Source: JACOND01 sp051011135 (lineage in GTDB: Bacteria > Bdellovibrionota > Bdellovibrionia > Bdellovibrionales > UBA1609). From it: 25,047 bases of DNA. Every line of letters begins with the position of its first letter. Position 1 is the stretch's first letter. The stretch lies in assembly GCA_051011135.1 (NCBI GenBank), contig JBPCUO010000082.1:1-25047 (forward strand), read 5' to 3'. A program made the translations under genes and the position numbers. Under the pieces are notes generated by a model. The model had not been told where the DNA came from. It was given only the letters and a program-made list of their open reading frames with translations, and made no database searches. Below, in pieces: positions 1 to 8,226 of the stretch.

Positions 1-1
1 G

Positions 2-742
2 ATGTATATAGGTGTTGGTGTACTTGTTTTGTTAGCCAATATTATCAAAGTTTTACCAGAATGGGAGCGAGGAGTTATTCTTCGACTTGGTCGTTCAGTG
101 GGAGTTCGTGGCCCAGGTCTTATTTTATTAATTCCCGGTGTGGAAAAAATATATCGAGTAGATACAAGAACAGTAACTATGGATATCAAACCTCAAGATG
201 TTATTACTTTTGATAATGTTAGCATGAAGGTCAATGCAGTTATTTATTTTCGTGTGGTGAATACGGAAAAATCTATTACACAAGTTGAAGATTATTTATT
301 TGCGACCAGTCAGTTAGCTCAAACCACTTTAAGATCTGTTTTAGGTCAATATCATATGGATGATTTGCTTTCGAATCGAGATAAGATCAATCAAACCTTA
401 CAAGAAATTTTAGATAAGGCGACAGAGCCTTGGGGAATTAAAGTTTCAGTCGTAGAAGTTAAACATATTGATTTACCAAGAGAGATGCAAAGAGCGATGG
501 CTCGTCAAGCGGAAGCGGAAAGAGAGCGAAGAGCAAAAGTGATCAGTGCTGAAGGGGAATTCCAAAGAGCTGAAAAATTAAAAGATGCTTCTAAAATTAT
601 GGAAGAAAGCCCTTCTGCTTTACAACTTGCTTATCTTCAAGCTTTAACAGAAGTTACAGGAGAGGGGAAACAAACCATTGTTTTTCCAATACCTCTAGAT
701 TTATTTAAGCCTTTTATGGATGTGATGTCTAAAAAAAGTTAA
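2..742 (+). CDS. Slipin / stomatin-like SPFH (band 7) membrane protein
   Basis: This is an SPFH-domain protein of the slipin group, which forms oligomeric scaffolds on the inner membrane and often works with an NfeD-type partner. The sequence shows a short N-terminal hydrophobic segment (about residues 1-15). The slipin signature EWERGVILRLGR follows at about 20-31, then the band-7 domain, and then an Ala/Glu/Arg-rich helix (about 165-200, with QAEAERERRAK) that continues into the C-terminal oligomerisation region. At 246 residues it is only slightly shorter than usual. The first visible ATG lies at the window edge, so a few N-terminal residues and the ribosome binding site may lie upstream. 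Slipin operons commonly carry nfeD just upstream; that part is not in view. Its stop codon overlaps the stop of the convergent cpaF-like gene by 4 bp. Family assignment is firm; the exact cellular role is not known. Confidence 0.9.
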   Translation: MYIGVGVLVLLANIIKVLPEWERGVILRLGRSVGVRGPGLILLIPGVEKIYRVDTRTVTMDIKPQDVITFDNVSMKVNAVIYFRVVNTEKSITQVEDYLFATSQLAQTTLRSVLGQYHMDDLLSNRDKINQTLQEILDKATEPWGIKVSVVEVKHIDLPREMQRAMARQAEAERERRAKVISAEGEFQRAEKLKDASKIMEESPSALQLAYLQALTEVTGEGKQTIVFPIPLDLFKPFMDVMSKKS

Positions 743-1899
743 TTTCTTTCATAAAGACTATCAAATAAAAAACCAGTGGGTTCATAAGAGGTGATTTTAT
801 AAATGCCTTTAAGAATTCGAGTGGAATCAAATTTATCCAAAACAATAAGATACTGAAGACTTGAAAAAATAAGTTTTTGAATCGTGGAACTATGCCATTG
901 CGGAGCTCCCATTTGAGTTAAAATTTCCAGCTTCCACAAAACTTGTTTATGATGATTGCCATGAATAGTGCCAATGCTTCCATGGTGACCACTTGCTAAA
1001 GCTAACAAAAGATCTTTGGCTTCGGGACCGCGAACCTCTCCTAAAACAAGACGATCTGGCCTAAGCCTTAAACTTTGTTTTAAAAGTTGTTCTTGGCCAA
1101 TAAAAGCTGAAGTTGCTTCTGGAGAGCTTTGAGTGAGAAGTTTTGTGCTTACACGATTTGGCAAAACCAATTCATCAGCATCTTCAATGGTAATGATTCG
1201 CTCATGATCTCCTAACTCTTGAAGACAAGCATTTAATACAGAAGTTTTTCCTGAACTCGTAGGACCTATAATTAAGAAATTGGCTTTTTCTTGAATCAAT
1301 TTTTTTAAAACTTCAATAGCATCTTCGGGAGCCCAATGATTTTCTAATAATTTTTTAAAACTCCAAATCACTTTGGGATGACTTCTTAAGCTGATATGAA
1401 AATCTTTCAAAATTAAAGGAGGTCTTGTGATATGAATTCGAAATTGCCTCCACCTTCCTTCTGCAAAAGGTTTTTTAAAATTCACAGTGAGTTGAGATTC
1501 AGTGCATAACTTTTCAACAATATTATTAAAAGTAATATCTGATAAAAAAGAATCATTAAAAGTTTGTAAACGCCCATTGATTTCATAACAGATGTGATCT
1601 TTGTCATTGATGATAATTTCAGTAATAGCAGGATGATTTATTAAATAATTTAAAGGACCATACTCGCAAAATTCAAAAAGAATTCTTTGTGAATTTTTAG
1701 AAGAGCTGTATCGTTCAATCATTTTTTGAATCTTTTGTTTTTTTTCTAATTTTGATAAATGATCTTCTGAAGATAAAGAATTTTGAAAATGATAAAGTAT
1801 TTTTTGAAATTCTAATTTAAGACTTGAAGAATGTTTAAATTGATTTTCTAAAAGAGGTGTTAAAGAATTATTTTCTGAAATATCTGCTTGTGTGTTCAT
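739..1899 (-). CDS. cpaF: CpaF/TadA-type pilus secretion ATPase
   Basis: This is a hexameric traffic ATPase of the type II/IV secretion family (CpaF/TadA branch) that powers Flp/Tad pilus assembly from the cytoplasmic face of the inner membrane. Visible motifs are ITEIIIND with the following ING (about 92-109), typical of the CpaF N-terminal domain, and the Walker A GPTSSGKTS (212-220). The Asp-box region IITIEDADEL (235-244), the Walker B/GEVRG block LRPDRLVLGEVRG (279-291) and the His-box GHHGSIGTIHGN (304-315) follow. At 386 residues it is compact and has no extra N-terminal domain. The start at 1899 has an AAAGG ribosome binding site about 7 nt upstream. Its start overlaps the end of the secretin gene by 32 bp, so the two are probably translationally coupled. 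The TadB/TadC platform genes that usually follow cpaF are absent; a slipin gene converges instead. Confidence 0.93.
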   Translation of the reverse strand: MNTQADISENNSLTPLLENQFKHSSSLKLEFQKILYHFQNSLSSEDHLSKLEKKQKIQKMIERYSSSKNSQRILFEFCEYGPLNYLINHPAITEIIINDKDHICYEINGRLQTFNDSFLSDITFNNIVEKLCTESQLTVNFKKPFAEGRWRQFRIHITRPPLILKDFHISLRSHPKVIWSFKKLLENHWAPEDAIEVLKKLIQEKANFLIIGPTSSGKTSVLNACLQELGDHERIITIEDADELVLPNRVSTKLLTQSSPEATSAFIGQEQLLKQSLRLRPDRLVLGEVRGPEAKDLLLALASGHHGSIGTIHGNHHKQVLWKLEILTQMGAPQWHSSTIQKLIFSSLQYLIVLDKFDSTRILKGIYKITSYEPTGFLFDSLYERN

Positions 1900-3112
1900 A
1901 ATTTGCCTTTCTTATAATTTTTGGTTGAATGAGGATGATTTGCGAATTATTATAGTTCCTATGATTTCGAACTAGGGATTTTAAAAAAGAAAACGAAAAA
2001 TCCAATCCTCCTTTTGAAAAAGTTCCTGTCCCTTGTTTTTTTTGATGATAGATTTTTACAATGCGTTGATCTTGAGTTTGTAAATTGACTTTTATTCTTT
2101 GGTTTTTCATAGGTGGAGCTTTGCCCTCCATAGGAGTTGAAAGAGGCTCTGATAAATCTCCCTGAATTTTAAGAACGATTTGTTCTTTTTTATCTAAAAA
2201 GGCTGTGAGGCGTAAATCGAGTCCGTAAGATTTCCAATCGGTGCTATGTTCTTTAGTTTCACTATTGTATTTTGAAAAAGGAATCTCTCCTCCGTTATGA
2301 ATATGAACTTCTTTTCCATGCTGTGCTAAAACCGAAGAGTGATGGAGGGTTTTTCCCTTTCCAGAACTTTTCATCAAATTTAAAAGATTTAAAAGAGATT
2401 TAAAACTAGAAAGTTGATCTTGAGAATTATGATTGTTTCCAAAAAAAAGAGAAGAAGAGGAATTGGTTTCTATAAGAGCTATTTCAATATTGATAAAAGG
2501 AAAAGAGTGAAACCAATCCTGATCTTTTTGAATTTTTAAACCAAAAGCTTTTAATTGAGCTTCATAAAAAGCAAGAGGAGCTTCTTTGGGAAGGAAAGCA
2601 AAGGGGAGATGAGTCCATTGAATATCAGGAACCAGTTTATTTTTAAAATAATTTTTAAAAAAAACCTCGAGAGTTGGTTGTAAATCCTCTCCCAGTTGAG
2701 CTTTGAATTCGTAATGAATGTTATACCTTTGAGCCTGCTTTGAAATTTCAACCCAATCATAGATACGGTGGAGCTGTCCTGTAATTTGAGGAACATGATC
2801 TTTGGAAAGAGTCCAATGCAATCCCCAAGTTTTTTGAATAATAGAATCAAGTAATAAAAGATCTTGTTTTGTTTTTTCTTTTAAAACAAAAACCTTGTAG
2901 GTTTTAGAGCCTATGGTTAAAAAAGTTTGTCCTTCTTTTTTTCCTAGTAGATGAAGGTTTTCATCGACGGATGAAAGCGATACAAGATCTTTTTGACCAA
3001 TATGAATAACTCTTTGAGTCTGGAGGTTTAAAATCCTTTTTTCACCTACAGATAAAATCAAGTTTTCCCCTAAAGAAAACCAAGAAAAAAAACTAAAGAT
3101 CCATAACTTCAT
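1868..3112 (-). CDS. cpaC: Short CpaC/RcpA-like secretin of the Flp/Tad pilus
   Basis: This is a predicted outer-membrane secretin, the channel through which the Flp pilus leaves the cell. The first ~16 residues look like a signal peptide. Residues 18-68 match the pilus-secretin N-terminal region (LSVGEKRIL followed by LLGKKEGQTFLTIG). The secretin core lies at about 205-400, with INIEIALIE (207-215), VLAQHGKEVHIHNGGEIPF (261-279) and GLDLRLTAFL (297-306). At 414 residues it is short for CpaC, with a poorly conserved middle part in place of clear BON/secretin N-domains. No good ribosome binding site is seen before the ATG at 3112. It sits directly upstream of the CpaF-like ATPase and overlaps it by 32 bp, which supports the role. 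Divergence from typical family members is high, so the family call is good but full function is not assured. Confidence 0.8.
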   Translation of the reverse strand: MKLWIFSFFSWFSLGENLILSVGEKRILNLQTQRVIHIGQKDLVSLSSVDENLHLLGKKEGQTFLTIGSKTYKVFVLKEKTKQDLLLLDSIIQKTWGLHWTLSKDHVPQITGQLHRIYDWVEISKQAQRYNIHYEFKAQLGEDLQPTLEVFFKNYFKNKLVPDIQWTHLPFAFLPKEAPLAFYEAQLKAFGLKIQKDQDWFHSFPFINIEIALIETNSSSSLFFGNNHNSQDQLSSFKSLLNLLNLMKSSGKGKTLHHSSVLAQHGKEVHIHNGGEIPFSKYNSETKEHSTDWKSYGLDLRLTAFLDKKEQIVLKIQGDLSEPLSTPMEGKAPPMKNQRIKVNLQTQDQRIVKIYHQKKQGTGTFSKGGLDFSFSFLKSLVRNHRNYNNSQIILIQPKIIRKANYEHTSRYFRK

Positions 3113-3297
3113 ATTATTTTTAAGCTTGCAAATTTTATGTCTAAAAAGATGATTTTTTGGGCTCTTTTGATGGGGTTTTTTTCGAAAAAGCTTAAAAAAA
3201 GCAGTTTTTTGATAATATCCCAGACTTTGGTCTTTATTCTTAGGAGGAGTTTAATATTTTCAATTCAATAATCCGATAGACCTTTTAAGAGGTTGTA

Positions 3298-5784
3298 TTG
3301 AAATTATTAATTTTTATATTTGTTTTTTATAGTGGAGTTTCTTTTTCTTTTGGGAATCCCTATATGTATCAACCTAATTTTGGACAAAGTTATGCGGCAC
3401 CCTCTCAAGTTTGTCATAATCCTATGACAACAGCGATGCTTTTAAACAGTTCTGAATCTGCTGAAAAAAGAATTAAAAGAAAAATAAAAAAGAAAAAAAA
3501 GCAAATTAGAAACATGAGAAAAAATGACTTAAACGAAGTGATTGAAATGTTATCTAATTCTTTTAAGAAAGCAGTTTTTGAAAGAGAAAATACAGAGCAT
3601 GACAATGGTAGCGTTGCTTCTTTAATTGCAGAGTATATTGAAGGCGAACAAGATGAGTGGGATTGTTCAGTAACTAGCAATTTTCTTTATTCAGAATTTT
3701 TAAACTCTCCTCATCTATGGATGGTTTTTCAAAATCTCTTAATCCCACAAGCAGAAGCTATTGGTGATACCCAAGACGGCTATAAAAATAATAAAAAGAG
3801 TGAAGATTGGATTGATGGAAGAGGTGATGGTAGTGAATTCAGTCCTAGGGTTGTAGCAGAAGAGTTAGCAAAGTGCAAAGATAGAGGTTTAAAAACAAAA
3901 GATGGTGATTGCAGCAATGAGTGTATATATGGAAATAAGGTTTATGATGATTCTCAAAAAAAATGTATTACTAAAAAAGTAGAAGAGAATTGCGCAGCTA
4001 AAGGTGTAAAAACTAAATTTGGGAAATGCTCTACTGAATGTATAGATACAAATAAAATTTATGATGATTCTCAAAAAAAATGTGTTCCTAAAGATCAAAA
4101 AAATGGTCCAAATTGGGTTAATGACAAAGATGGTGATGTTACTAATGATGGATTCAGTGGTGTGGTTGTTCCTGAAACCTCTGATGATAAAGCAGAATGT
4201 ATAGCGACAGCGGGTAAGGGCTGGAATGAATCTGAAGGAAGATGTGAAGATTGTAGTAATCAAACAGTGAACCCTGGTGTGGTTACATATACCAAGTTAA
4301 TAGGCTGTGATGATAATGACACTGATTCTGATTCTGGCAATGATAATAGCAATGGCGCTGGCACTGGTGCTGGTACTAGCACTAGCATTGGAGGAGGTTC
4401 AAGCCATACTGGCACTCCACGAACTAACTCTAACTGCGCTCCTTGGCAGAGCTCAAGATATTTTAAGAAAAACGGTGGAGTTAAAGAGAAAGAGTTTTGT
4501 AAAATATATGCTAAAAGTTTTAGCAAATGCAAAGAAGCTATTAGTGAAATTAAAGATATCACAGATCAACTGAAATATTATCAAAGTCAAAAAAGAGATT
4601 TAATGAGAGAGTTAAATGATATTGAAGATACGGAAGCGGGAGCGGAGTGCATAGATTGTATGGTTAAAAAAATGCGAGAATTAAACAAGCCAACAACGGG
4701 GCAAACAGTAGGAAATGTTCTATCGATTTTAATGGGAGCTGGTTTAGGTTATGTTGGAATTAAAGAAGGCCGAAGAGCAAGACAAGAGACGAATCGTTTA
4801 AGAGCTCAACAAGGATTTGAAGCAAGTCATGATACATTTGGTTATACCTTAGCTGGTTTACAGTTAGCTTATCCATTTATGTCACGAGGTTTCTACGGCT
4901 TATCACAAGGAAATAATATGAATTTCTGTAACCAAGGCATGAGTCCTTGGGGTGGCGGCGGTCAATTTAATGGCGGTGGTCAGTTTGCTATGCCTGGAAT
5001 GATGGGTGGCCTTAACGGTGGCATTCATCTTGGTGCAGGCGCTATGCCCGGTATGATGGGTGGTCCTTGGGGCGGCGGTGGCGGCATACATTTTGGTGCA
5101 GGCGCTGGTATTCCCGGAATGATGGGTGGTCCTTTTAGCGGTGGCGGTCAGTTATTAATAGGCGGCGGCATACCCGGTATGGGTGGTGGCTTTAACGGCG
5201 GTGCTCAATTTGGTGTAGGCGGTGGTATCCCCGGTATGATGGGTGGTCCTTGGGGCGGTGGAGCTCAATTTAATGTAGGCGGTGGTATTCCTGGTATGGG
5301 CGGTGGCCCTTGGGGCGGCGGTGGCGGCATACATTTTGGTGCAGGCGCTGGTATTCCCGGAATGATGGGTGGCCCTTGGGGTGGCGGCGGTCAATTTGGC
5401 GCCGGTGGTCAGTTTGGTGCTAATCCTTATGCTCAAGCTTATCAGGCTCAAATTGCTCAACAACAATATCAAGCTCAGTTGATTCAACAACAACATCAAA
5501 TTCGAATGGAAGCACAAAAAATTTGGTTAGAAAAACAACAAAGTGTTCAACAAGAATGGAATAGAAGACAACAAGCTATTTCTGGTTTGACTCAAGAAAT
5601 GTATCGAATACAACAACAAATTCAATTAATAAGTACAAATGGTTTAGGCGATGGTTCCGGTGGAAATTTAGGGCTCGGTCAAGTTAATATCTCTGGAGGT
5701 ATTAACACGGGCACAGGTGGTGCACCTGGCGGAGGATCTGGAGCTCCCAATCATGAGCCTGTTAATGAACATGAAATGTATTAA
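3298..5784 (+). CDS. Large exported protein with Cys-rich repeats and Gly-rich elastin/silk-like domain
   Basis: No family is recognised for this 828-residue protein. The start is TTG at 3298, with AAGAGG 5 nt upstream; an in-frame stop at 3286 rules out an ATG start. Residues 1-18 look like a signal peptide. A Lys/Arg-rich segment lies at about 56-75. Two 31-residue repeats with four Cys each occupy 193-223 and 232-262, followed by a Thr/Ser/Gly-rich linker and a helical part with a CIDCM motif near 450. Residues 472-488 form a Gly-containing hydrophobic stretch. About eight Gly-rich units (548-708, consensus IPGMMGGPWGGG plus a variable GAGAG part) come next. A Gln-rich coiled-coil segment (about 709-780) and a Gly-rich tail close the protein. 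It lies on the plus strand inside a minus-strand Tad pilus locus and ends 4 bp inside the convergent gene. A surface or periplasmic structural/adhesive role is inference. Confidence 0.85.
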   Translation: MKLLIFIFVFYSGVSFSFGNPYMYQPNFGQSYAAPSQVCHNPMTTAMLLNSSESAEKRIKRKIKKKKKQIRNMRKNDLNEVIEMLSNSFKKAVFERENTEHDNGSVASLIAEYIEGEQDEWDCSVTSNFLYSEFLNSPHLWMVFQNLLIPQAEAIGDTQDGYKNNKKSEDWIDGRGDGSEFSPRVVAEELAKCKDRGLKTKDGDCSNECIYGNKVYDDSQKKCITKKVEENCAAKGVKTKFGKCSTECIDTNKIYDDSQKKCVPKDQKNGPNWVNDKDGDVTNDGFSGVVVPETSDDKAECIATAGKGWNESEGRCEDCSNQTVNPGVVTYTKLIGCDDNDTDSDSGNDNSNGAGTGAGTSTSIGGGSSHTGTPRTNSNCAPWQSSRYFKKNGGVKEKEFCKIYAKSFSKCKEAISEIKDITDQLKYYQSQKRDLMRELNDIEDTEAGAECIDCMVKKMRELNKPTTGQTVGNVLSILMGAGLGYVGIKEGRRARQETNRLRAQQGFEASHDTFGYTLAGLQLAYPFMSRGFYGLSQGNNMNFCNQGMSPWGGGGQFNGGGQFAMPGMMGGLNGGIHLGAGAMPGMMGGPWGGGGGIHFGAGAGIPGMMGGPFSGGGQLLIGGGIPGMGGGFNGGAQFGVGGGIPGMMGGPWGGGAQFNVGGGIPGMGGGPWGGGGGIHFGAGAGIPGMMGGPWGGGGQFGAGGQFGANPYAQAYQAQIAQQQYQAQLIQQQHQIRMEAQKIWLEKQQSVQQEWNRRQQAISGLTQEMYRIQQQIQLISTNGLGDGSGGNLGLGQVNISGGINTGTGGAPGGGSGAPNHEPVNEHEMY
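3874..4083 (+). repeat. Two tandem Cys-rich protein repeats within the Gly-rich protein gene
   Basis: Codons 193-223 (3874-3966) and 232-262 (3991-4083) encode two copies of a 31-residue unit. The pattern is C, then GxKTKxGxC, then a Cys two residues after an SxE step, and then YDDSQKKC. The final stretch YDDSQKKC is identical in both copies, and the DNA encoding it is almost the same. Four Cys per unit in an exported protein suggest disulfide-stabilised mini-domains. A looser third match (C, GWNESEGRCEDC) follows at about residues 301-318. Confidence 0.85.
4939..5421 (+). repeat. Gly-rich tandem repeat region (about 8 units of 18-22 codons)
   Basis: The coding sequence consists of about eight consecutive units, each with (I/M)PGM(M/G)GG(P)(W/F)(S/G)GG followed by a variable QF or GIHFGAGAG part. 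The segments 5062-5133 and 5305-5376 are identical except for two third-position changes (T to C) over 72 bp, with a 243-bp offset. This points to recent duplication or gene conversion. Local G+C is far higher than in the flanks because of GGN codons. Reverse-frame ORFs across this stretch are by-products of the repeats. Confidence 0.92.
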
Positions 5785-6854
5785 AAAACTAGGTTACCGG
5801 GCTGAGACGGATTCTTTTTATCTTTAGTTATAAACCAAATCGCAAAACTTGTTGTTAAAACAGCAGATCCAATAAGAGCCCATTTTGGCAGATCTTTTCT
5901 GGAATCTTTTATTTTTTCATTCCATATTTTATAAGACATTTCTTTATAATTAGTTTTCTTTTTAGAAATTTTTATTTTTTTATCCTCTTTTTTTAATCCA
6001 TCCTCGGTTTTTAAGTCGCTTTCTTCTTTTAAATTTTTATAAGATTTTTTCTCAAAATTTTGAAGAGCGATTGGTTTTTTAACTTTACAATTTTGATCTG
6101 AAAAAATTTGAATTCCTTGAGTCGGAGTTTTTAATTTTAAAGTTTTACAATACCCTTTAGATAAAGAAAGAGTTTTTATAGGCTGACTCATTAAAAAAGA
6201 AATAGGCGTAACCTTTCCCCAAGATTTATGAGAAGAGCTTAAAGCTGTAATACGGTAAGAAGCTTCTGGTAATTGAATTACTTTTTTTTCAATAAGTATT
6301 TTTTTTCCATTAATAAGAATGATTTCATGATGAGGAAAGATTTTTTTTAAAGGGATAGATACAAGAGGGTGTTGATTTTGTATGTGTTTAAGCTCTTCTA
6401 ATAAAGGAGGTGGAAAAAGATTATGATCAGGATGATCTTTTGTAACTTTATCCATGATAAATTGACTTGCTGAAACTAAGAGTGCTTTTTTCTTGTGTTT
6501 ATTTTTTTCACTCTGAGCTCTTCTTAAAAAAGCGTAAAAAATAGCTCTTCGTTGTTCCTCATTCCAATCTCCAACATAACTCAAAGCTGTGATTTTTTTA
6601 AAAACTTCTAAAGCTTGCGAGATTTCACCTGAAAGGTAGTATTCTTGAGCTTTTAATACCAGATCTTTTAAATTTAATTTTTGAGTTGCTTCTCTTTTTG
6701 TTTTTAAAAGATGTTCAGCGTAAGTTATATTTTGAGAATCTAAAGAGTTCAAATGAGATTTAAATTTTAAAAAAGAGCTTCTAGTATCTTTAACCCATAT
6801 TGTAGAAAAACAAGGTTTAGAAAAGGCGATAGTAAACAACAAAATAGAAATCAT
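5781..6854 (-). CDS. Unknown exported, membrane-anchored protein of the Tad locus
   Basis: No family is recognised with certainty for this 357-residue protein. An N-terminal hydrophobic segment (about 1-17) looks like a signal peptide or anchor. Helical, TPR-like sequence follows (about 50-140, with YYLSGEISQALEVFKKI resembling a TPR unit). A beta-rich part at about 170-260 resembles PEGA-type domains. A very Lys-rich stretch follows, and a C-terminal hydrophobic helix at about 325-343 (WALIGSAVLTTSFAIWFI) is followed by a charged tail. It begins 2 bp after the CpaB-like gene stop, so it belongs to the pilus operon, and it ends overlapping the convergent Gly-rich protein gene by 4 bp. A role as a periplasmic scaffold or lipoprotein-like accessory of the pilus, analogous to TadD-type TPR proteins, is a guess from position and TPR-like sequence. 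Confidence 0.75.
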   Translation of the reverse strand: MISILLFTIAFSKPCFSTIWVKDTRSSFLKFKSHLNSLDSQNITYAEHLLKTKREATQKLNLKDLVLKAQEYYLSGEISQALEVFKKITALSYVGDWNEEQRRAIFYAFLRRAQSEKNKHKKKALLVSASQFIMDKVTKDHPDHNLFPPPLLEELKHIQNQHPLVSIPLKKIFPHHEIILINGKKILIEKKVIQLPEASYRITALSSSHKSWGKVTPISFLMSQPIKTLSLSKGYCKTLKLKTPTQGIQIFSDQNCKVKKPIALQNFEKKSYKNLKEESDLKTEDGLKKEDKKIKISKKKTNYKEMSYKIWNEKIKDSRKDLPKWALIGSAVLTTSFAIWFITKDKKNPSQPGNLVF

Positions 6855-6856
6855 TT

Positions 6857-7321
6857 TTAAAAATTTTCCTCAATAATAATGAGAGGTTTTTTTACCTTTT
6901 TTTTATGAATTTGTGAACCTTGTTTTTCAGGATTTTGAATAACAGCATAAAAAGGCGGAGAGTGCTTAAAGAGTTGATGAACTTGTTTTTCAGGGATTAA
7001 AGCTGAAAAAAGACCCTCTAGAGTGTCAGGAGGTAAAATTTTTATCAATCGCCCCACTTGTTTGTCAGGAAGATCTGTTTGTGTTGAGTAAGAATAAAGG
7101 TCCACAACTCCATAAGATCCTATGAGATTGATAATATCTTTTCCATTTAATAGATCTATAGGAACCAGAACAAAACCTTCTGGAACCAGAGCATCTATAG
7201 ATGTGGGTGGTGGTTCTTCTGTTTTTTTTAACAGAGGTAAAAAATGAGAAATCATTGATAAAATAAGAACAGATCCTATCATAATAAAATGAGAGGAGTA
7301 TTTTTGAAAAAGATACTTCAT
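6857..7321 (-). CDS. cpaB: Short CpaB/RcpC-like pilus assembly protein
   Basis: CpaB/RcpC is a periplasmic protein that works with the secretin in Flp/Tad pilus assembly. This 154-residue protein has one N-terminal membrane helix (about 10-32), a Pro-rich linker, and then VPEGFVLVPIDLLNGKDI and SYGVVDLYSYS. These recall the core of the RcpC/CpaB domain, in which a VPI segment precedes a G-x-VDL(Y) motif. It is much shorter than typical CpaB (over 250 residues) and lacks a clear SAF domain. It lies between a pseudopilin-like gene (6 bp upstream) and an unknown operon gene (2 bp downstream). Its neighbourhood strengthens a weak sequence match; it could instead be a lineage-specific periplasmic pilus protein. 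Confidence 0.6.
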   Translation of the reverse strand: MKYLFQKYSSHFIMIGSVLILSMISHFLPLLKKTEEPPPTSIDALVPEGFVLVPIDLLNGKDIINLIGSYGVVDLYSYSTQTDLPDKQVGRLIKILPPDTLEGLFSALIPEKQVHQLFKHSPPFYAVIQNPEKQGSQIHKKKVKKPLIIIEENF

Positions 7322-7327
7322 AATTTA

Positions 7328-7525
7328 TTACAAAGAATACCACCGACCTCTATAAGATTTTTTTTTATAAATTTTATGAAGTCTTTGTTTATGAATCTCT
7401 CGATCTGCATTTTTTTTAAAAAAACTTAAAGCTCCTACAAAAACAACAAGACAAGTTATGAATAAAAGCCCTTCCATAAAAATTTGTCCTTTTTTTGAAA
7501 TTAATAAAATAATCTTTCTTTCCAT
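7328..7525 (-). CDS. Small TadE-like pseudopilin (65 aa)
   Basis: This is a very small type IV prepilin-like protein. The chosen ATG at 7525 is preceded by AAAGGA at about 6 nt; the longer reading from 7558 has no such site. Residues 11-18 read KKGQIFME: prepilin-peptidase-type cleavage after Gly13 would leave Glu at mature position +5, the hallmark of type IV pilins. A hydrophobic helix (about 19-36) and a basic tail follow. It overlaps the end of the TadG-like gene by 25 bp and precedes the CpaB-like gene by 6 bp. With a mature length of about 52 residues it is as small as a classical Flp major pilin, so it could be a minor or even major pilus subunit. Confidence 0.72.
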   Translation of the reverse strand: MERKIILLISKKGQIFMEGLLFITCLVVFVGALSFFKKNADREIHKQRLHKIYKKKSYRGRWYSL

Positions 7526-8226
7526 AGAGATCCTTTCTTTTCTAAAGTAGCAGTGCATTTGTATTTAAAAAAATGAGTTTTCCATAATGGAAAAAAAGGC
7601 TGCATCTTCCAAGAAAATGTATTTTTTTGACGATTAGAAAAATGAGATAAGGGCTTGTAGATAAAAGCCTGTTTTCCAATTCTTTTTTTAGAAACGGCTA
7701 AAGCTTTTTTTAAAAGAGTATTATTTTTTACCGAATGAATAGAAGCCTTATAAAGAGATTGTTTGAGACTCCTCAAAGATTTTTTTCTGATGAGATCTCC
7801 TTTAGTTAGAAGTTTTTTTTGTTGAAAAAGCAGGCGTTTTTGCTGCATCTTTATTAAAAACAACTTTTTTTTGATAACAGGAATGGACTGGACGGCTCCT
7901 ACAGATAGAGATATTTTTAAAGCCGATTCCAAAATTTTTCTTTTGTTATTTAAAAATAGAGATTTTGAATTTAAAGATAAAAGTTTTGTTAATAGTCGTT
8001 TAAGTTTTTTTTGAAGAGATAAATTTTCTAATAGACAATGTTTTTGAGCAAAAGTGATATTTTTAATACCTAAACTCATAAGAGATAAACCCAGAAATCC
8101 AGTTGTAAATAAACTTAACAAGGGCAGCATAAATAAAAGGACAAACCCTTTTTGGTTTAAAGATAAAGTTGGCTTTTGACGAGAAAAGTCCATTTGTAAA
8201 ACTTCCATTTTATGAATCCTTTCCAT
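7501..8226 (-). CDS. TadG-like minor pseudopilin without vWA domain
   Basis: This 241-residue protein has an N-terminal type IV-pilin-like membrane segment: NQKG at 24-27, then FVLLFMLPLLSLFTTGFLGL. Cleavage after Gly27 would put Phe, not Glu, at +5. That is typical of tip-type minor pseudopilins (GspK/PilX-like) and TadG relatives. The remainder is strongly basic and helical, with many Lys/Leu repeats and no visible von Willebrand A domain, unlike full-length TadG. The start at 8226 is chosen for its AAAGGA site 7-8 nt upstream; the reading frame is open to 8313, and 8193 is another option. It overlaps the preceding TadE-like gene by 70 bp and the next small pseudopilin by 25 bp. The assignment rests on position and the N-terminal helix; the C-terminal part is unrecognised. 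Confidence 0.65.
   Translation of the reverse strand: MERIHKMEVLQMDFSRQKPTLSLNQKGFVLLFMLPLLSLFTTGFLGLSLMSLGIKNITFAQKHCLLENLSLQKKLKRLLTKLLSLNSKSLFLNNKRKILESALKISLSVGAVQSIPVIKKKLFLIKMQQKRLLFQQKKLLTKGDLIRKKSLRSLKQSLYKASIHSVKNNTLLKKALAVSKKRIGKQAFIYKPLSHFSNRQKNTFSWKMQPFFPLWKTHFFKYKCTATLEKKGSLWKERLFY

Noticed and set aside
3242..3297. Strong AGGAGGAG site suggesting an additional gene start before the Gly-rich protein
   Set aside because: No ATG, GTG or TTG follows at useful distance, and the frames close quickly; TTG at 3298 has its own AAGAGG site.
4939..5421. CRISPR-like array
   Set aside because: The repeats are in-frame, degenerate and code for Gly-rich protein units with no unique spacers of constant length; no cas genes are present.
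4903..5517. Reverse-strand ORFs across the Gly-rich repeat region
   Set aside because: They are Thr/Ala/His-rich readings forced by the repeat composition, have no ribosome binding site, and lie opposite a clear coding sequence with a signal peptide.
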